A DNA stretch of 64,000 bases from Muscardinus avellanarius. Taxonomy: Eukaryota; Chordata; Mammalia; Rodentia; Gliridae. How positions within the stretch are numbered: position 1 is the stretch's first letter; each line of letters opens with the position of its first letter. The stretch is from assembly GCA_963383645.1 (NCBI GenBank), contig OY726562.1:501001-565000 (forward strand), written 5' to 3'. The notes below the pieces were generated by a model. It was given only the letters and a program-made list of their open reading frames with translations. It had not been told where the DNA came from and ran no database searches. This document shows positions 1 to 10,175 of this stretch, in pieces. Both the position numbers and the translations under genes were made by a program.

Positions 1-1060
1 CTGGGATCTGCCTGTTAAGGCAGCGCTGTGCTTGGCTCCCGCTGCAAGGGCATCTTTCCTCCTGGGTCTCACAGCCACTGAAACGCACGCCCCACTCTGC
101 CCTCCGCACACAACTCTTCTTCCTCTCCAGCCACTCTAAGACTCCCAGAAGGAGCAGGGGCTTGTGGAAGCCAATGGCCCGGGCCCCACACACCTCACCA
201 ATGGGCACGTCTGACTGACCTCACGTCCAGCAGTGGCTGTGCGCTCCTGTGCAGCCAGCCTGGGGGCCTGTTCACCACGTGGACTCACCCGCCTACTCCT
301 CTAGCCGAGGTCACGGGTTTGCTCTGCGGTTCCTCAGTTCTTACCACGTACCTGGACTCCACCTTCAGAAGGTTCTGTGAGACCTGTGGACCCATAGAAA
401 CCTTCCTCAAACACCCTTCCCACCGATGATCGTGTTAAGCCACCCAGTGAAGTGGCAGCCCAGCCCCGTCTGCTCTGGTAATCCTCCAAGACTGCCCCCA
501 GGTTTGGGAGGTGTGCCCCTGGCCGCAGATGCGTGGGGGCCGAGCTGCGCGCTCTCTCCTCTCCTCTCCTATCCCTGGCTCTACAGGCCATCTCACCAGC
601 ACACTGCTGGAGGATGTGGAATCCTATCCCATTTCCCTGAGGAAGCTACTAACCACCGTTGTTAATGTGGCTGTCAGAAGTGCCACGCGTCTCCAGCTTC
701 TCCAGGACCTAGACAGCCGAACTTCCTGCGGCCCCCAGCCCCCCGGCACCCCGGCACCCAGGCTCGTGCTGGTTCAGGCCCCTGGCCACTGCTTGCTCTG
801 GAGTGAGCGAGGTAGCGTCCTCCGCTCTTCATGGCTCATCAGAGACAGAAACGGTGGATAAGCAGGGGTGTTACCCTGGAGTCCAGAGACATCATTAGAA
901 GGGGCAAAGGAGGCTGCAAGCCGTCTCGCTGGAATGCCTCCCTAGAGATCACAGAAATCTTTTTTGCCCTAAAATATGGCAGGAGGGAATGTTTTCCCTT
1001 GTATTATTTTTCATATATAATAAATGGAAAGCATCACTTTAGGGCATTTTCTTTTTCTTT
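1..1060. other. Unassigned intergenic sequence
   Basis: No gene-like reading frame, splice structure or repeat I recognise. Moderately GC-rich unique-looking DNA downstream of PDE5A. Confidence 0.4.
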
Positions 1061-1293
1061 CTTTTTTTTTCCCTTTTTTTGTGGTACTGGGAATGAAACC
1101 CAGGGGCTTTCTACCTCCAGGTGACACTCCCAGACCTTTTTTTTTTAATTATTTTTTTAATATATTGGAAACAGGGTCTCAGTAAATTACTGAGAGCTTC
1201 ACTAAGTATCTGAGGTTGGCTTTGAACCCGCGTGATCCTCCGGTCTCAGCCTCCTAAGCTCTGGGATTACAAGTGTGTGCCACCACGCCCAGC
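1061..1293 (-). repeat. B1-dID type SINE
   Basis: T-rich start (the A-tail on the minus strand), then the ID-like half (GGTACTGGGAATGAAACCCAGG), then the B1-like half ending GGGATTACAAGTGTGTGCCACC. This two-part layout is the squirrel-type element seen throughout the window. Confidence 0.88.
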
Positions 1294-1337
1294 ATTTCCT
1301 TAATCACCTCAGAATTTATGCATCCTCTCCCCCACCG

Positions 1338-1424
1338 CTTTGGTACTGGGAATTGAACTCAGATGCTCCAAACTTTTTTTTATTTTTATTTTTTGTATTA
1401 TAGGTGTGTATCACCTGACCTGGC
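1338..1424 (-). repeat. SINE fragment
   Basis: An ID-like piece (TTTGGTACTGGGAATTGAACTC) next to a T-rich run and a short B1-like end; internally deleted. Confidence 0.6.
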
Positions 1425-4095
1425 TGCATACTGTTTTTCGATCCCAAGTTGTTTAACTTTTACATCTCAAAGAAAAACAAGGTCTCGAGAGGAGGATGGG
1501 GGTGGCAGGAGTAGCAGGGAAGCCTCGTCACTGCCGCCCGCCCGCCCCAGCCGCGAGTGGCTAAGGGTCCACTGCATTCCGCCTCAGCCGTGAGCCTCCA
1601 CGTTTAGGACCACTAAGGCATGTTTAGTTTTGTTTGGATTTCATTCCTGGGGTGGTTGTTTGGTTTCCCTCAGAAGGAACGAAAGCTACCGTCCCAGGGG
1701 AAGTGGAGCACAGGAGTATCCGCCATGCAGGGCGAGCCTGGCCTGCTGACTTCTCACCCACAGCTGCTGTAGAGGAGCTGCAGTGTCCGCTGAGTGGCCT
1801 GGTGCAAAACTCCATCTTTGTGAGCTGAGTCTGTCTCCAAGTTGGCGGGTCCCTTCAAGCCGCGTAGGTAGAATGGCTCCTCTCCTGTGTCTCATACCAC
1901 AGAAAGAAAAAGATGGGTCTGCGTGATCAGAGTTCACCACCGCCACATCCAAGCCATTCTGTTGCTGCCTTCTTAAAATAAAAAGAGCCTTTTTCTTTGA
2001 GACCACTTTCATGTGGGTACCACCTTCTGAGCTTTATCGTCACTGCTGTCTAGCACCTGGCCGTTTGCTGCCATCTCCCCCCGCCCCACGCAGGACCGTC
2101 TCCATCCACCGCTGTCAAGCACCGTCCACTGTCTACCCATCCTGCACCTCTCCCCTCCACTTTTATCTAGAAGCATCTACCATCCACCCCATTCAGCACC
2201 AACTACCTCCTGGTAGTCAGACCTCTGGATCACCATTGTCCCAAGTCCTGGTGTCTTCCCAGTGGCGTCAAAGTCCACGTAGCTAAGCCACCCGTCACTC
2301 TGACCTACCAGCTCCCGGACGCCACACATCTAGTCCCCTCACTCCTGTGCTTGGTCTGCTGTGCGGGGCCAGCCTGTGCTGTGGCTTGCCCTGGCATGAG
2401 CACACCGTGCCTGTGGTGGGCTTCACATGCCCGCCCACCCACAGCTGCCACCCCCTTGGCCCCTCACCTTCTCCTGCAGCGCCATCTTGGCCTGGAGAGA
2501 GCTGTGGTCAGTTCCTTCCTGTTCTCGCTCAAGTTCATCCCTCCTGCTTCACTTATATTCTCTCCAATCAGTCTCCTCTTGCCAATAGCAAGCTCTGTGC
2601 CCTTCCCCACTGAGCGAGCAGCCTGTGTCTCTTCCTGGCTTCCAGCTGCAGCCTAACCGTTCGCCCTGCCAGCAAGATTTCTCTGTATTTCCATCGCTTC
2701 CCTCCGCTGTCATGATGAGGGCTGTCCCTTTATCATCCGTAGCCTTTATCCTTGCCCCCAGCAGGCGACCTGCCTGTCACTGAACAAAATAAATAAATGA
2801 TCAAGCAACCATCTACTCCTGCCCAGCACCACCTTCCACCCACCCATGCCTCTGAATGGCAGTTTCCTCTTCCTACGTCTTCGTCTTGGTACTTCTCCCA
2901 CTGTCTTGTGTGTTCAGGGCACGTCTTCCCTGCTCTGGGGACAGTGTCAGTGTCCCACCACCAAGGACGAGCTTGAGGACTGCGTCACCGTGCCTGCTGT
3001 GGCACCGGGGCCCTAGGTTTCCCAGGGTAGTATTTCAACTGCTTGCCTCCTCTGCTGCCTAACCGAGAAGGCTCTGTTGGCAGGCTCACCAGGGAGAATA
3101 AGTGTCATAGCTGGCTACAGACTGTCCCCTGCAAAGCTCATGTATTAGTGCTCAGAGCTGATAGAATTAAATCCTGAGAGTTTTAATCTCATGGTAGATC
3201 AATCCATTGGAATGGACTTTCTGGTGTAAATCCAGGCTGGTGAGGTGCCACGGATCACTTCTCAGGACCCACAGACTTAATTTATGTCATCACGTGTAGA
3301 TTCAGAGTCATAAACACAAGTTACTTAGTTATTTCTGTATTATTTACTTAGTTATTTAAGGGCAGTTGGAGAGAAGAGCAGAGAGCTCCGTTTTACTACC
3401 CTGCTCCTTCTGCAAGTCTCCTCACAGAAGCTTCTTGTTGATAAATTTGAACAGGGTGTTTGTTAATTGCAAGCTCAGGAGACACAGAGCGCAACCTGCA
3501 GTGTAGGGGAAGGGCTATTCTTGGCATGCACCAAGGGCGGACACACTGTAAAGGAATGTGCGCCTGGGCTCGTTTCTGATACTGGGACATGGAGAGGCTG
3601 CTGAGACGTTCTAAGTGGCCTCAGCAACTTAGCCCTGATGGTCTGCGGCAGCGGGGTGTTTCTGGACGAGGCGGGTCCCTGAGAATGTGGCCTGAGTCTC
3701 TGGGTCCCCTTCTTGCTTACTCTTGCTCGCAGCCTCTGTGGTCTGAGAGTGGAGTCGGCTCTCTCCCTCTCTCGGTCCGGCTGCCCTGCCCCTGAGCTCT
3801 GGACCCTGGCCTCGCACGGCCTGAACCCTGAATCTCCAAGACTGTGAGCCGATGAGTCTTCCTTCCTCTGAGTGGTGTGGCCGGCGGTGTGGATGACCAC
3901 AGCGAGAATGTGGCCCCAGACACTAAGTGCAGGTAACTGGCTCCGGCCCATGAGCGCCTTTGGCTCTTGGATGACACGAAGCTTGTTCCCAGCTAGAGTG
4001 GAAGGACGATGCCGGCAGAGCGCTGCGCTCTGGCATGGCAGAGTGGTACTGTGCAAGCTGAGAAGACGTCACGACTTCAGAAAAAGCTCAGTTGA
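1425..4095. other. Unassigned intergenic sequence
   Basis: No convincing gene. The part at 2050-3060 is C-rich with short CACC/CCAC-type runs; the open frames there have no start context, splice sites or family resemblance. The part at 3120-3270 has the look of a decayed transposon, but I cannot name it. Confidence 0.35.
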
Positions 4096-4322
4096 GCCAG
4101 GCGTGGTGGCGCACGCTTGTAATCCCAGCATTAGGGAGGCTGAGACTGGAGGATCGCGGTTCACAGACAGCCTCAGCTACTTAGTGAGGCCCTCCGCAAC
4201 TCAGTGAGACCTGGTTTCGAAATAAAGAATAAAAAATAGGGCAGAGGGTGTAGCTCGGAGGTCAAATGCCCCTGGGTTCCATCCCCAGACCCGCAAAAAA
4301 AAAAAAAAAAAAAAAAAAAAAA
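4096..4322 (+). repeat. B1-dID type SINE
   Basis: Begins GCCAGGCGTGGTGGCGCACG, includes the ID-like GTAGCTCGGAGGT tail and ends in a run of about 28 A. Well preserved. Confidence 0.93.
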
Positions 4323-4480
4323 TAGTAAAATCAACTAAAACAGAATCACAGATTGTTTTTCTTTGTTCAGAGACTGTCATAATTAGCAGTTTAATGTGTG
4401 TTCAGTCACATTTCTTAGAAAAATTAAAACTCTGTATTTAGGGTCTTATATATTTTTTACTTAAAAATATACTCACTACA

Positions 4481-4679
4481 ACTGGGTGTGGTGGCGCACG
4501 CTTGTAATCCCTGCACTTGGGAGGCAGAGACAGGAGGATCGTGCAGGTTCGAAGCCAGCCGTGTGTGCTGGCTTAGGAGACCATTTCCAAATAAAAAAAT
4601 GTAAAAGTAGGTCTGGGAGTGTAGCCCGGAGGTAGAAGGGCTTCCAGGAACCCCAGTACCACCAAAAAAAAAAAAAAAT

Positions 4680-4721
<42 letters not shown>

Positions 4722-4736
4722 CACACACACACACAC
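4481..4736 (+). repeat. B1-dID type SINE with a microsatellite grown from its tail
   Basis: Flanked by identical 10-bp duplications, ACTCACTACA at 4471-4480 and 4737-4746. The interval between them contains the SINE, its A-tail, (AT)n at 4683-4714 and (AC)n at about 4715-4738, so the dinucleotide repeats lie inside the insertion. Confidence 0.93.
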
Positions 4737-4740
4737 ACTC
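4683..4740. repeat. (AT)n(AC)n microsatellite
   Basis: About 16 AT units followed by about 13 AC units, at the end of the SINE A-tail. Confidence 0.97.
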
Positions 4741-4986
4741 ACTACAGTAGTACTATTTCTAAATAATTTTAACACCTGCATGACATTCTTTATAGAAATC
4801 TATTATAATTTATTTGATTAGTTCTCCAAAGGATAGATTCCTTCTACTCAATTCCAAATTGCTTGCTCTCCCCCAGCAAATGGTAAGTACTACCCCTGGT
4901 GGGTGCTGGCCAGAAAGTTTGCCCTCTAGGACTGGATTCTGTCCAGGAACTGACCTGAAAAATAGCTTATAAAAAGAGGGATATGA

Positions 4987-5206
4987 GCCAGGTGTGGTGG
5001 CGCACGCTTGTCATCCCAGCATTCGGGAGGTGGAGACAGGAGGATGGCAGTTCACGAACAGCCTCAGCTACTTAGTGAGGCCCTCTGCAACTCAGTGAGA
5101 CCGGTTTCAAAATAAAGAATAAAAAATAGGGCAGGGGTGTAGCTCAGAGGTCGAATGCTCCTGGGTTCCATCCCCAGACCAGCAAAAAAAAAAAAAAAAA
5201 AAAAAA
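4987..5206 (+). repeat. B1-dID type SINE
   Basis: Complete element from GCCAGGTGTGGTGGCGCACG to a tail of about 22 A. Very similar to the copy at 4096, including the shared TTCACGAACAGCC-type middle. Confidence 0.93.
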
Positions 5207-5360
5207 GGTGTATGGTTGTAGTTGATACACACAGAGTTAGGCATTGTGTAGTAGTTAAATGAATCCCCGGTGAGGAGTTTCTATATCCATATTATATATA
5301 AAATACAATGTTATATGTGTTCTGATAACATATATGTTACATATGTTCTAGTTACATACA

Positions 5361-5843
5361 TGATACTGTGGAAGCAGAGGAGACTCCATTTTGCCTCCCT
5401 GACACAACCCCCCTCCTGTTTTAAGCAGCTAATCTAAAATTGAATCCTGCACCTCTAGGAACTAACTACAGCTGGAGAACCACTCCCCTGCCCTAAGCTA
5501 ATGGTTTATCTCCTGGCTGAATTGCCTGAAATTCGGTGTCCTCTCCTCCACCCTTGGGCGGCCAGACCCAGCACCTGACCCTTAGATCCCCATTAACTCC
5601 TCCACCCTCTGTCCTTGGGTTGAGCCCGACCCAGCACCTGACCCCTAGACACACTAACTTGCAAGTTTCCCTTCTGTAAACCTGCTTGCTTATTCCCTAT
5701 AAGCCCCCACCCGCCCAGGGGCGTGCCCCTCTGTCTGATTTTAGAGGAGCCTCCGCTGCTGGCCAGCCAATAAAGGCTTCAACTGGCAATTCAGTTTCCC
5801 TTGGACTCTCGAGTCTCCTTTCTGGATAACTCTGGATACAACA
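5361..5843 (+). mobile_element. Solo LTR of an endogenous retrovirus
   Basis: A 483-bp block starts TGATACTG and ends TACAACA, flanked by perfect 5-bp duplications ATACA (5356-5360 and 5844-5848). It has a TATA-like CCTATAAGCCCC near 5697 and AATAAAGG near 5770, in the order U3-R-U5. No internal retroviral sequence adjoins it, so it is a recombined solo LTR. The family cannot be named without a repeat library; a 5-bp duplication is compatible with ERVL-type or some class I elements. Confidence 0.85.
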
Positions 5844-5895
5844 ATACATTTTATATAAACTATATGTAATAGAAAATATGAAATGAGCTTGTTTC

Positions 5896-6841
5896 TGTGA
5901 GGGGTTAGTTGGGTAAACTTGAGACTGATGAAACTGTCCTAGTGAGGAGATAGAAAGGAAATAGGCAGATAGGGAAAAGGCCTTGGTAGAAAAAAGCTAA
6001 TTTCCTGAGTTCCCTGAGGGGCAACAAATGCCTGAAATTCCAAAGGCTCAGGAGATAAGAAGGTCAAAGCTTCACAAGGCCATCCTGAGTTTCCTAATCA
6101 ACAAACCCACCCAGCAAGTCTGGCATTCCTGAAAGGAGACCCTTCAAAGAACTTGCAAATGTCCTATGCAAATTCTCTTTGGAATCTCAAAGTCACCCTA
6201 ACCACAAACGGACTTGCAAGCGGTCAGGCATTGGCCAGTCAGATGGCAAAAGTGGGTCACTTTCCCACTTGGGACCCCCTCCCCTTTTGGGGGGCTGTTC
6301 TCTCTTTTGCAGGTCGTGTTGGCCCTGAGAGAAGGCAGAGTGCATCTGAGGGCACGTGGCTCAGGCGACTCTCGAGTAGTGACCTGAAGGCCTCTGCTGG
6401 ACATCATGGCTGACCAGGCCCCTAGGGGTGACCTGTACCTCTTTTCTGGCAGATCGCGTGGACTCTGGGAGAAAGTAGTTTGCAACTGATGGGCACTTGG
6501 CTCGGGCGACACTCGGGTAGTGACCCTGAAGGCAGCTACTGGACCCCGGAGTTCCGACAGCCCCTACGGGGTGTTCGGCCACTTTTCTCTATTCCCTTCT
6601 GGCAGACCACGCAGACTCTGGAAGAAAGCAGCCTGCACCTGAAGGCAATTCGGCTTGGGCTACTCTCAAGTATTGTCCTGAAGGCAGCTGCTGGACCCAG
6701 AGTTCCAGACCCTTTGGGGGTGTTCAGCCACCCTTGCCCCATTCCCTGCTGCTTCCAATAAACCTTTTACTCCCCTTCCTGAGGTCTGCGGGTGTCATTC
6801 TTCGCTCTCCGTAGACAAGAACTCGCAGGGGTTTTCTCACA
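5896..6841 (+). mobile_element. Long LTR with three internal repeats
   Basis: About 946 bp with inverted ends TGTGAG and CTCACA, an AATAAA near 6759 and a short U5-like end. It contains three imperfect tandem units of about 140-153 bp. Flanking bases (GTTTC, GTTAT) match only partly as a target duplication, so the exact ends are less certain than for its neighbour. No adjoining coding relic is seen; it may be a solo LTR. Confidence 0.65.
6309..6745 (+). repeat. Three imperfect ~145-bp tandem repeats inside the LTR
   Basis: Units begin near 6309, 6449 and 6602 with GCAGRYCRYG, and each has matching segments such as GACTCTGG, GAGTAGTGAC-type and CTGAAGGCAGCTRCTGGACC. They lie in the U3 part, where retroviral enhancers are often repeated. 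Confidence 0.75.
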
Positions 6842-7544
6842 GTTATCATCATGTTATATATCAAACCTGCTTGGGGCAAATAAAAGAACCCTTGGTGGCT
6901 TCTGCTGAAACCAGCAGCTTGCAGCCAGTGCTCTTTGGTCCCTTGCAATAAGTGCTCACCATGGCCCCACCCCTCATGTAGCAGATAACAGAAGGCTTTG
7001 GTGACAGGTTTCTCTTTAACTGGAACTTCAGGGGAAAACTGGAGGAAGGGTCTGTACAGAGCAAGAGAAATACACAGCGTCAATAAGTGCGTCAGTGAGG
7101 AGAACTCCGAGCGGCTCAGGCCCGCAGGTGTGGGAGATGTGCATGACCTCTCCCTCAGGACAGACGGGGCAGGGCGTGCCCGCAGGGCAGGACGAGGGGT
7201 GCGGTGGCTGGGCACTGCCGTCTTCTGCTCCACGGGGGGCAGCCTGCAGGGGACACCGAGGATCAGCCTTTGTGCTGGGGCCGGGAGGGAGGAGCCTGGA
7301 CTTTGGAGCCCGGTCTCAGATCACACCCCACTTATGGCTGCTGACAGCCCAGGTTGCAGCCTGGCTTCCTCACCTGGTTTTCTGTGCAAAATCTATGCCG
7401 GTATTGGAAAAATTGCTTTGGTATTAATTTCAAAATGTAAAAGTAGACCTGGGTGCTGCGCAGACACTCAGGCAGGGAGGGGAGGCAGCTGTTACCCTGC
7501 AGAGTTCCCCTCACCAGAAGTGATTACCAAGTACACAAAAGAGT
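6842..7544. other. Unassigned sequence between LTRs
   Basis: No gene or known repeat recognised. The open frames here have no domain resemblance. It may be decayed retroviral DNA or old intergenic sequence. Confidence 0.3.
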
Positions 7545-8021
7545 TGTAGCCCAGGGCCTTTGTAAAGACAAGTTTACATAATAAATAACTTCTGGTAGAT
7601 AGGCTAAAACTCCCCAAGGATGCAGGAGGATGGTACAGGCCTTTGTTAAAGATGGCAGACACCACATGACCCCTGACTTTGTCAACCAAGTAATACATCT
7701 TGGTCGTAACAAAGGCTTGCACAGGAGATAATGGGCGGGCCCACACCTGTCAGATCAGGGGCAGATAGAAAGACTACTGGTCAAGCAGGATGGGAGATCG
7801 TGAATCCTTATGAAAACTGAAAACTGTTCTATGTTCAGAAACTTCAGTGTCTTATTTCAAGGCACTCCACTGTGTCCCTCTGATGCAGTGCTTTACTATT
7901 CTGTCTCTTCTTTCTACCTTTGTAGTAATAAAATTTGTTTAAGCTTGTAGCAGTATAGTTCTGGCTGTTTTTTCTAAACTAGCTAAGAACAAGAACCCAT
8001 GGCAACAACTTACACCATTAC
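7545..8021 (+). mobile_element. LTR-like block
   Basis: Starts TGTAG and ends TTACA, contains AATAAAA near 7929 and is followed 11 bases later by a primer-binding-site-like sequence, which together suggest a 5' LTR on the plus strand. No target duplication or second LTR was found. Confidence 0.5.
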
Positions 8022-8032
8022 AGAGCAAGAGG

Positions 8033-8053
8033 TGGCGCCCGATGGTGGGGCTC
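8033..8053 (+). other. Retroviral primer-binding-site-like sequence (tRNA-Lys type)
   Basis: TGGCGCCC followed by GATG and GTGGGGCT resembles a binding site for the 3' end of lysine tRNA with one extra base. Its place just after an LTR-like block supports the reading. Confidence 0.45.
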
Positions 8054-8354
8054 CATCGCACACCATGGCAAATCCACCATCCACCTCCCGGGCTGCTGTG
8101 GGGTAAAATGAGCAGTGTGTGGGAAGGAACAGGCAGCTGCTGCTCACAAACGTTTTTCCTTTGTTCTGCTCAAAAGCCTTTCGTGAGGTGGAGAATTGTT
8201 CTCTGCTAACAGCACAGGAAGACGCTCAGGCAGGAAATGGCGGGCTGAGCTAAGAACACGCTCACAGGCTCCTGGCAGGGCCCGCTCCCTCTGGAATTTA
8301 CTTCAGGGATCCTACAGGCTGCAGACTAGGGCAGGAGCGGGGCCGGCCCTGCCC
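8054..8354. other. Probable decayed retroviral leader
   Basis: Sequence between the primer-site-like motif and the minus-strand LTR. No open frame of note; identified only by position. Confidence 0.3.
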
Positions 8355-8734
8355 TGAGATTCTGACTGGTGAGAAAATAGAGTTAGGGGACTTAGAAGGG
8401 AGGTAAAAACACCAACCGGGTTATCAGAGACGGCTGTTTTATTAGGCCCCAGCCCTAGTACCCTCCGGAGGTCAGCCGGCTGGGGGAAAGGGACTGACGG
8501 CCATAGTCCTGATCGGCCGGCTGAGTCGTGGTGGATCGGCGGCACTGCTGTTTTATAGGCGTTCCAATTCTCTCCAACATCTGCAGCATCACGATTTTTG
8601 GAGTCTTGAGGCACCGGGAGTCTCGCAATATCTCCGCTTTTGGCTTCCAGGGTTCTGCTGCGCGATCACATGGGGGAGGGACCTAATTTATCATCCCGGC
8701 CTTTTGGTGATAATGGGCAGTGATTCAAATCTCA
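8355..8734 (-). mobile_element. 3' LTR of a minus-strand class I endogenous retrovirus
   Basis: About 380 bp with perfect 7-bp inverted ends (TGAGATT and AATCTCA). On the minus strand it has CCTATAAAAC (TATA box, near 8553) and then AATAAAAC (poly-A signal, near 8440). It is preceded on that strand by purine-rich GCAGGAAGTAG, as expected of a polypurine tract. Gag and protease remnants on the same strand lie upstream (9191-10086), so it is read as the 3' LTR. No 5' LTR was found. Confidence 0.65.
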
Positions 8735-9190
8735 AACTACTTCCTGCTGTCAAGGGGCGTCGTAGAGGGGCCCCTTGGCCGGGAGAGGTTGGGTCCTCCA
8801 GAAGTGGGCAGGTGGGAGTATGGCTGCAGCGGAGTCAGAGGTTACCCTGGACAGCGTGGTGAAGTGCGTTCGAGGAGACTTTAACAGCCAAGGAGCTATT
8901 AAAGAAAAGGCAAATTGTGAGAGCTGTGAATGGGTTTGGGTCAGTCTGGTCAAATGAAAACATGCTATTGGGTCAGGAGCATCAGTAACAGATTTTGGGG
9001 AGTTTAATACTTATGGCTGTTTAGCATCTGGAGAGGGAGAGCATCATACTATGCAAACAAATGGACCTGCTAAAATAAAAGCATTGAAGAGAATTATACC
9101 GAGAAAAACAAAGCTTAGTGGGCCCCAAACTGTGCAAGACAGTGTGCATGCGGCTGTTGTAGTGGAGCCCTTTGTAGACTCTGCTGAGCT
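8735..9190. other. Unassigned sequence within the retroviral cluster
   Basis: A plus-strand frame at about 8959-9229 stays open for some 90 codons but lacks a recognisable domain, and no minus-strand env or pol relic could be recognised. Probably internal retroviral DNA too decayed to name. Confidence 0.3.
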
Positions 9191-9598
9191 TCAGGCAGAG
9201 CAATCTTGTCCTGTAAAAGAGGGCCTGTAGTGTCCCTGTACTGAGATCAGAAAAGGAAAAACTAGAACCTGAAAGGATGGAAGCACTGAGCAGGCAACCA
9301 AGAAGGAGACTGGCTTACTCACTACCTGGAGAGCCACCCTGGGCTGGCAAGGAGGATGGAGGTTGAGGGATCCAGGAGCCGTCAGTCTTTGGCCAGGCTG
9401 AGTAGGGCCAGTGGCGGGGACTGGTCTGGAAAAGCTGGTCCCCCTGTGTTGAGGCACCTGGGGCTCACCGCTTTTCCAAGGGCACTCACTGTTCCAGTGG
9501 CCCTCCTGGCCACACGCCAGGCACGGTCTGATTGGTGGGCATGGCCTTGCCCCACTGGAGGCAGGCTCCTGGAGGTAGTCGTCATTGCTGTCCTCCAC
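9191..9598 (-). pseudogene. Broken gag nucleocapsid / protease segment of a gammaretrovirus-like ERV
   Basis: A 135-codon open frame contains CLACGQEGHWNSEC, a Cys-x2-Cys-x4-His-x4-Cys zinc knuckle at residues 26-39, the nucleocapsid RNA-binding motif. Further on, PRVALQVVSKPVSFLV resembles the start of a retroviral protease, but the Asp-Thr-Gly active-site triplet expected just after it is absent and the frame then decays. It is not joined in frame to the capsid-like piece upstream. A relic, not a working gene. Confidence 0.7.
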
Positions 9599-9666
9599 CC
9601 CTAGGTGGCGCTCCAGAGGGCTGAGCCACCACCGCTAGCTGAAGGGGAGCTACCAGGGATCTGGCT

Positions 9667-10086
9667 TTAGGCGAACTTGGAGTGTACACTCCATCTCCGC
9701 CTGTTCCTCTCTGGAATTAGAACTTTAAGTGCCATGTTAACCAAATCTCGGATAGGAGTTTGAGGACCGTCTTCAGCCTTTCTTAATTTTTTGAAAAGCC
9801 TCCTGAGTTGGTTCCTTAAGGGAAGAAGGCAGGGGGAACAGAGCAGGTTAGAGTGGGAGGCAGTCCTGGGATAGGATGGTGACCGGGGCGGTGAGGAGAG
9901 AATACTGCGGATACTGCAAATCAGTATCCACAGAAAGCAGTGCCTACAAGCCAGCCAGGTCAGATGCTGGCATCCATGTATCGCCACAAAATGTGGACTG
10001 TGCCTGTGACTCAGCAAAAGTGCAGGCTGGCGCAGGCCAAGATGGCGACTGTGTAACGTCACATGGTCGTCACTGTGTGATGTCAC
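9667..10086 (-). pseudogene. Broken gag capsid-end segment of the same ERV
   Basis: The end of a 139-codon frame contains a basic, charged stretch and PIRDLVNMALKV, resembling the C-terminal part of gammaretroviral capsid, in the right order and strand before the zinc knuckle at 9482-9523. The first two thirds of the frame is not recognisable and includes the AAGATGG-rich stretch on the other strand. Frame changes separate the pieces. Confidence 0.5.
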
Positions 10087-10175
10087 AAGATGGCAACCAA
10101 GATGGTGACTGTGATGTCATCAGGCAGTGACTACATGCCATCACAAAATGGGGGCTGGCAGGAAAATGGCAGCTG
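10035..10175 (+). promoter_or_regulatory. Cluster of AAGATGG and TGACGTCA-like motifs
   Basis: Within 140 bp there are AAGATGGCGACTGTG, AAGATGGCAACC, AAGATGGTGACTGTG and AAAATGGCAGC, interspersed with AACGTCACA, GATGTCACA and GATGTCATC. AAGATGGC is a YY1-type core and the others are half or near CRE sites. It may be an old retroviral control region; activity is unknown. Confidence 0.3.

Noticed and set aside
3475..4056. A 193-codon minus-strand open frame
   Set aside because: No domain, splice structure or codon bias; composition is that of GC-rich intergenic DNA.
6724..7549. Frames of 169-183 codons on both strands near 7 kb
   Set aside because: No recognisable retroviral or cellular domain; they lie in unassigned sequence between LTR relics.
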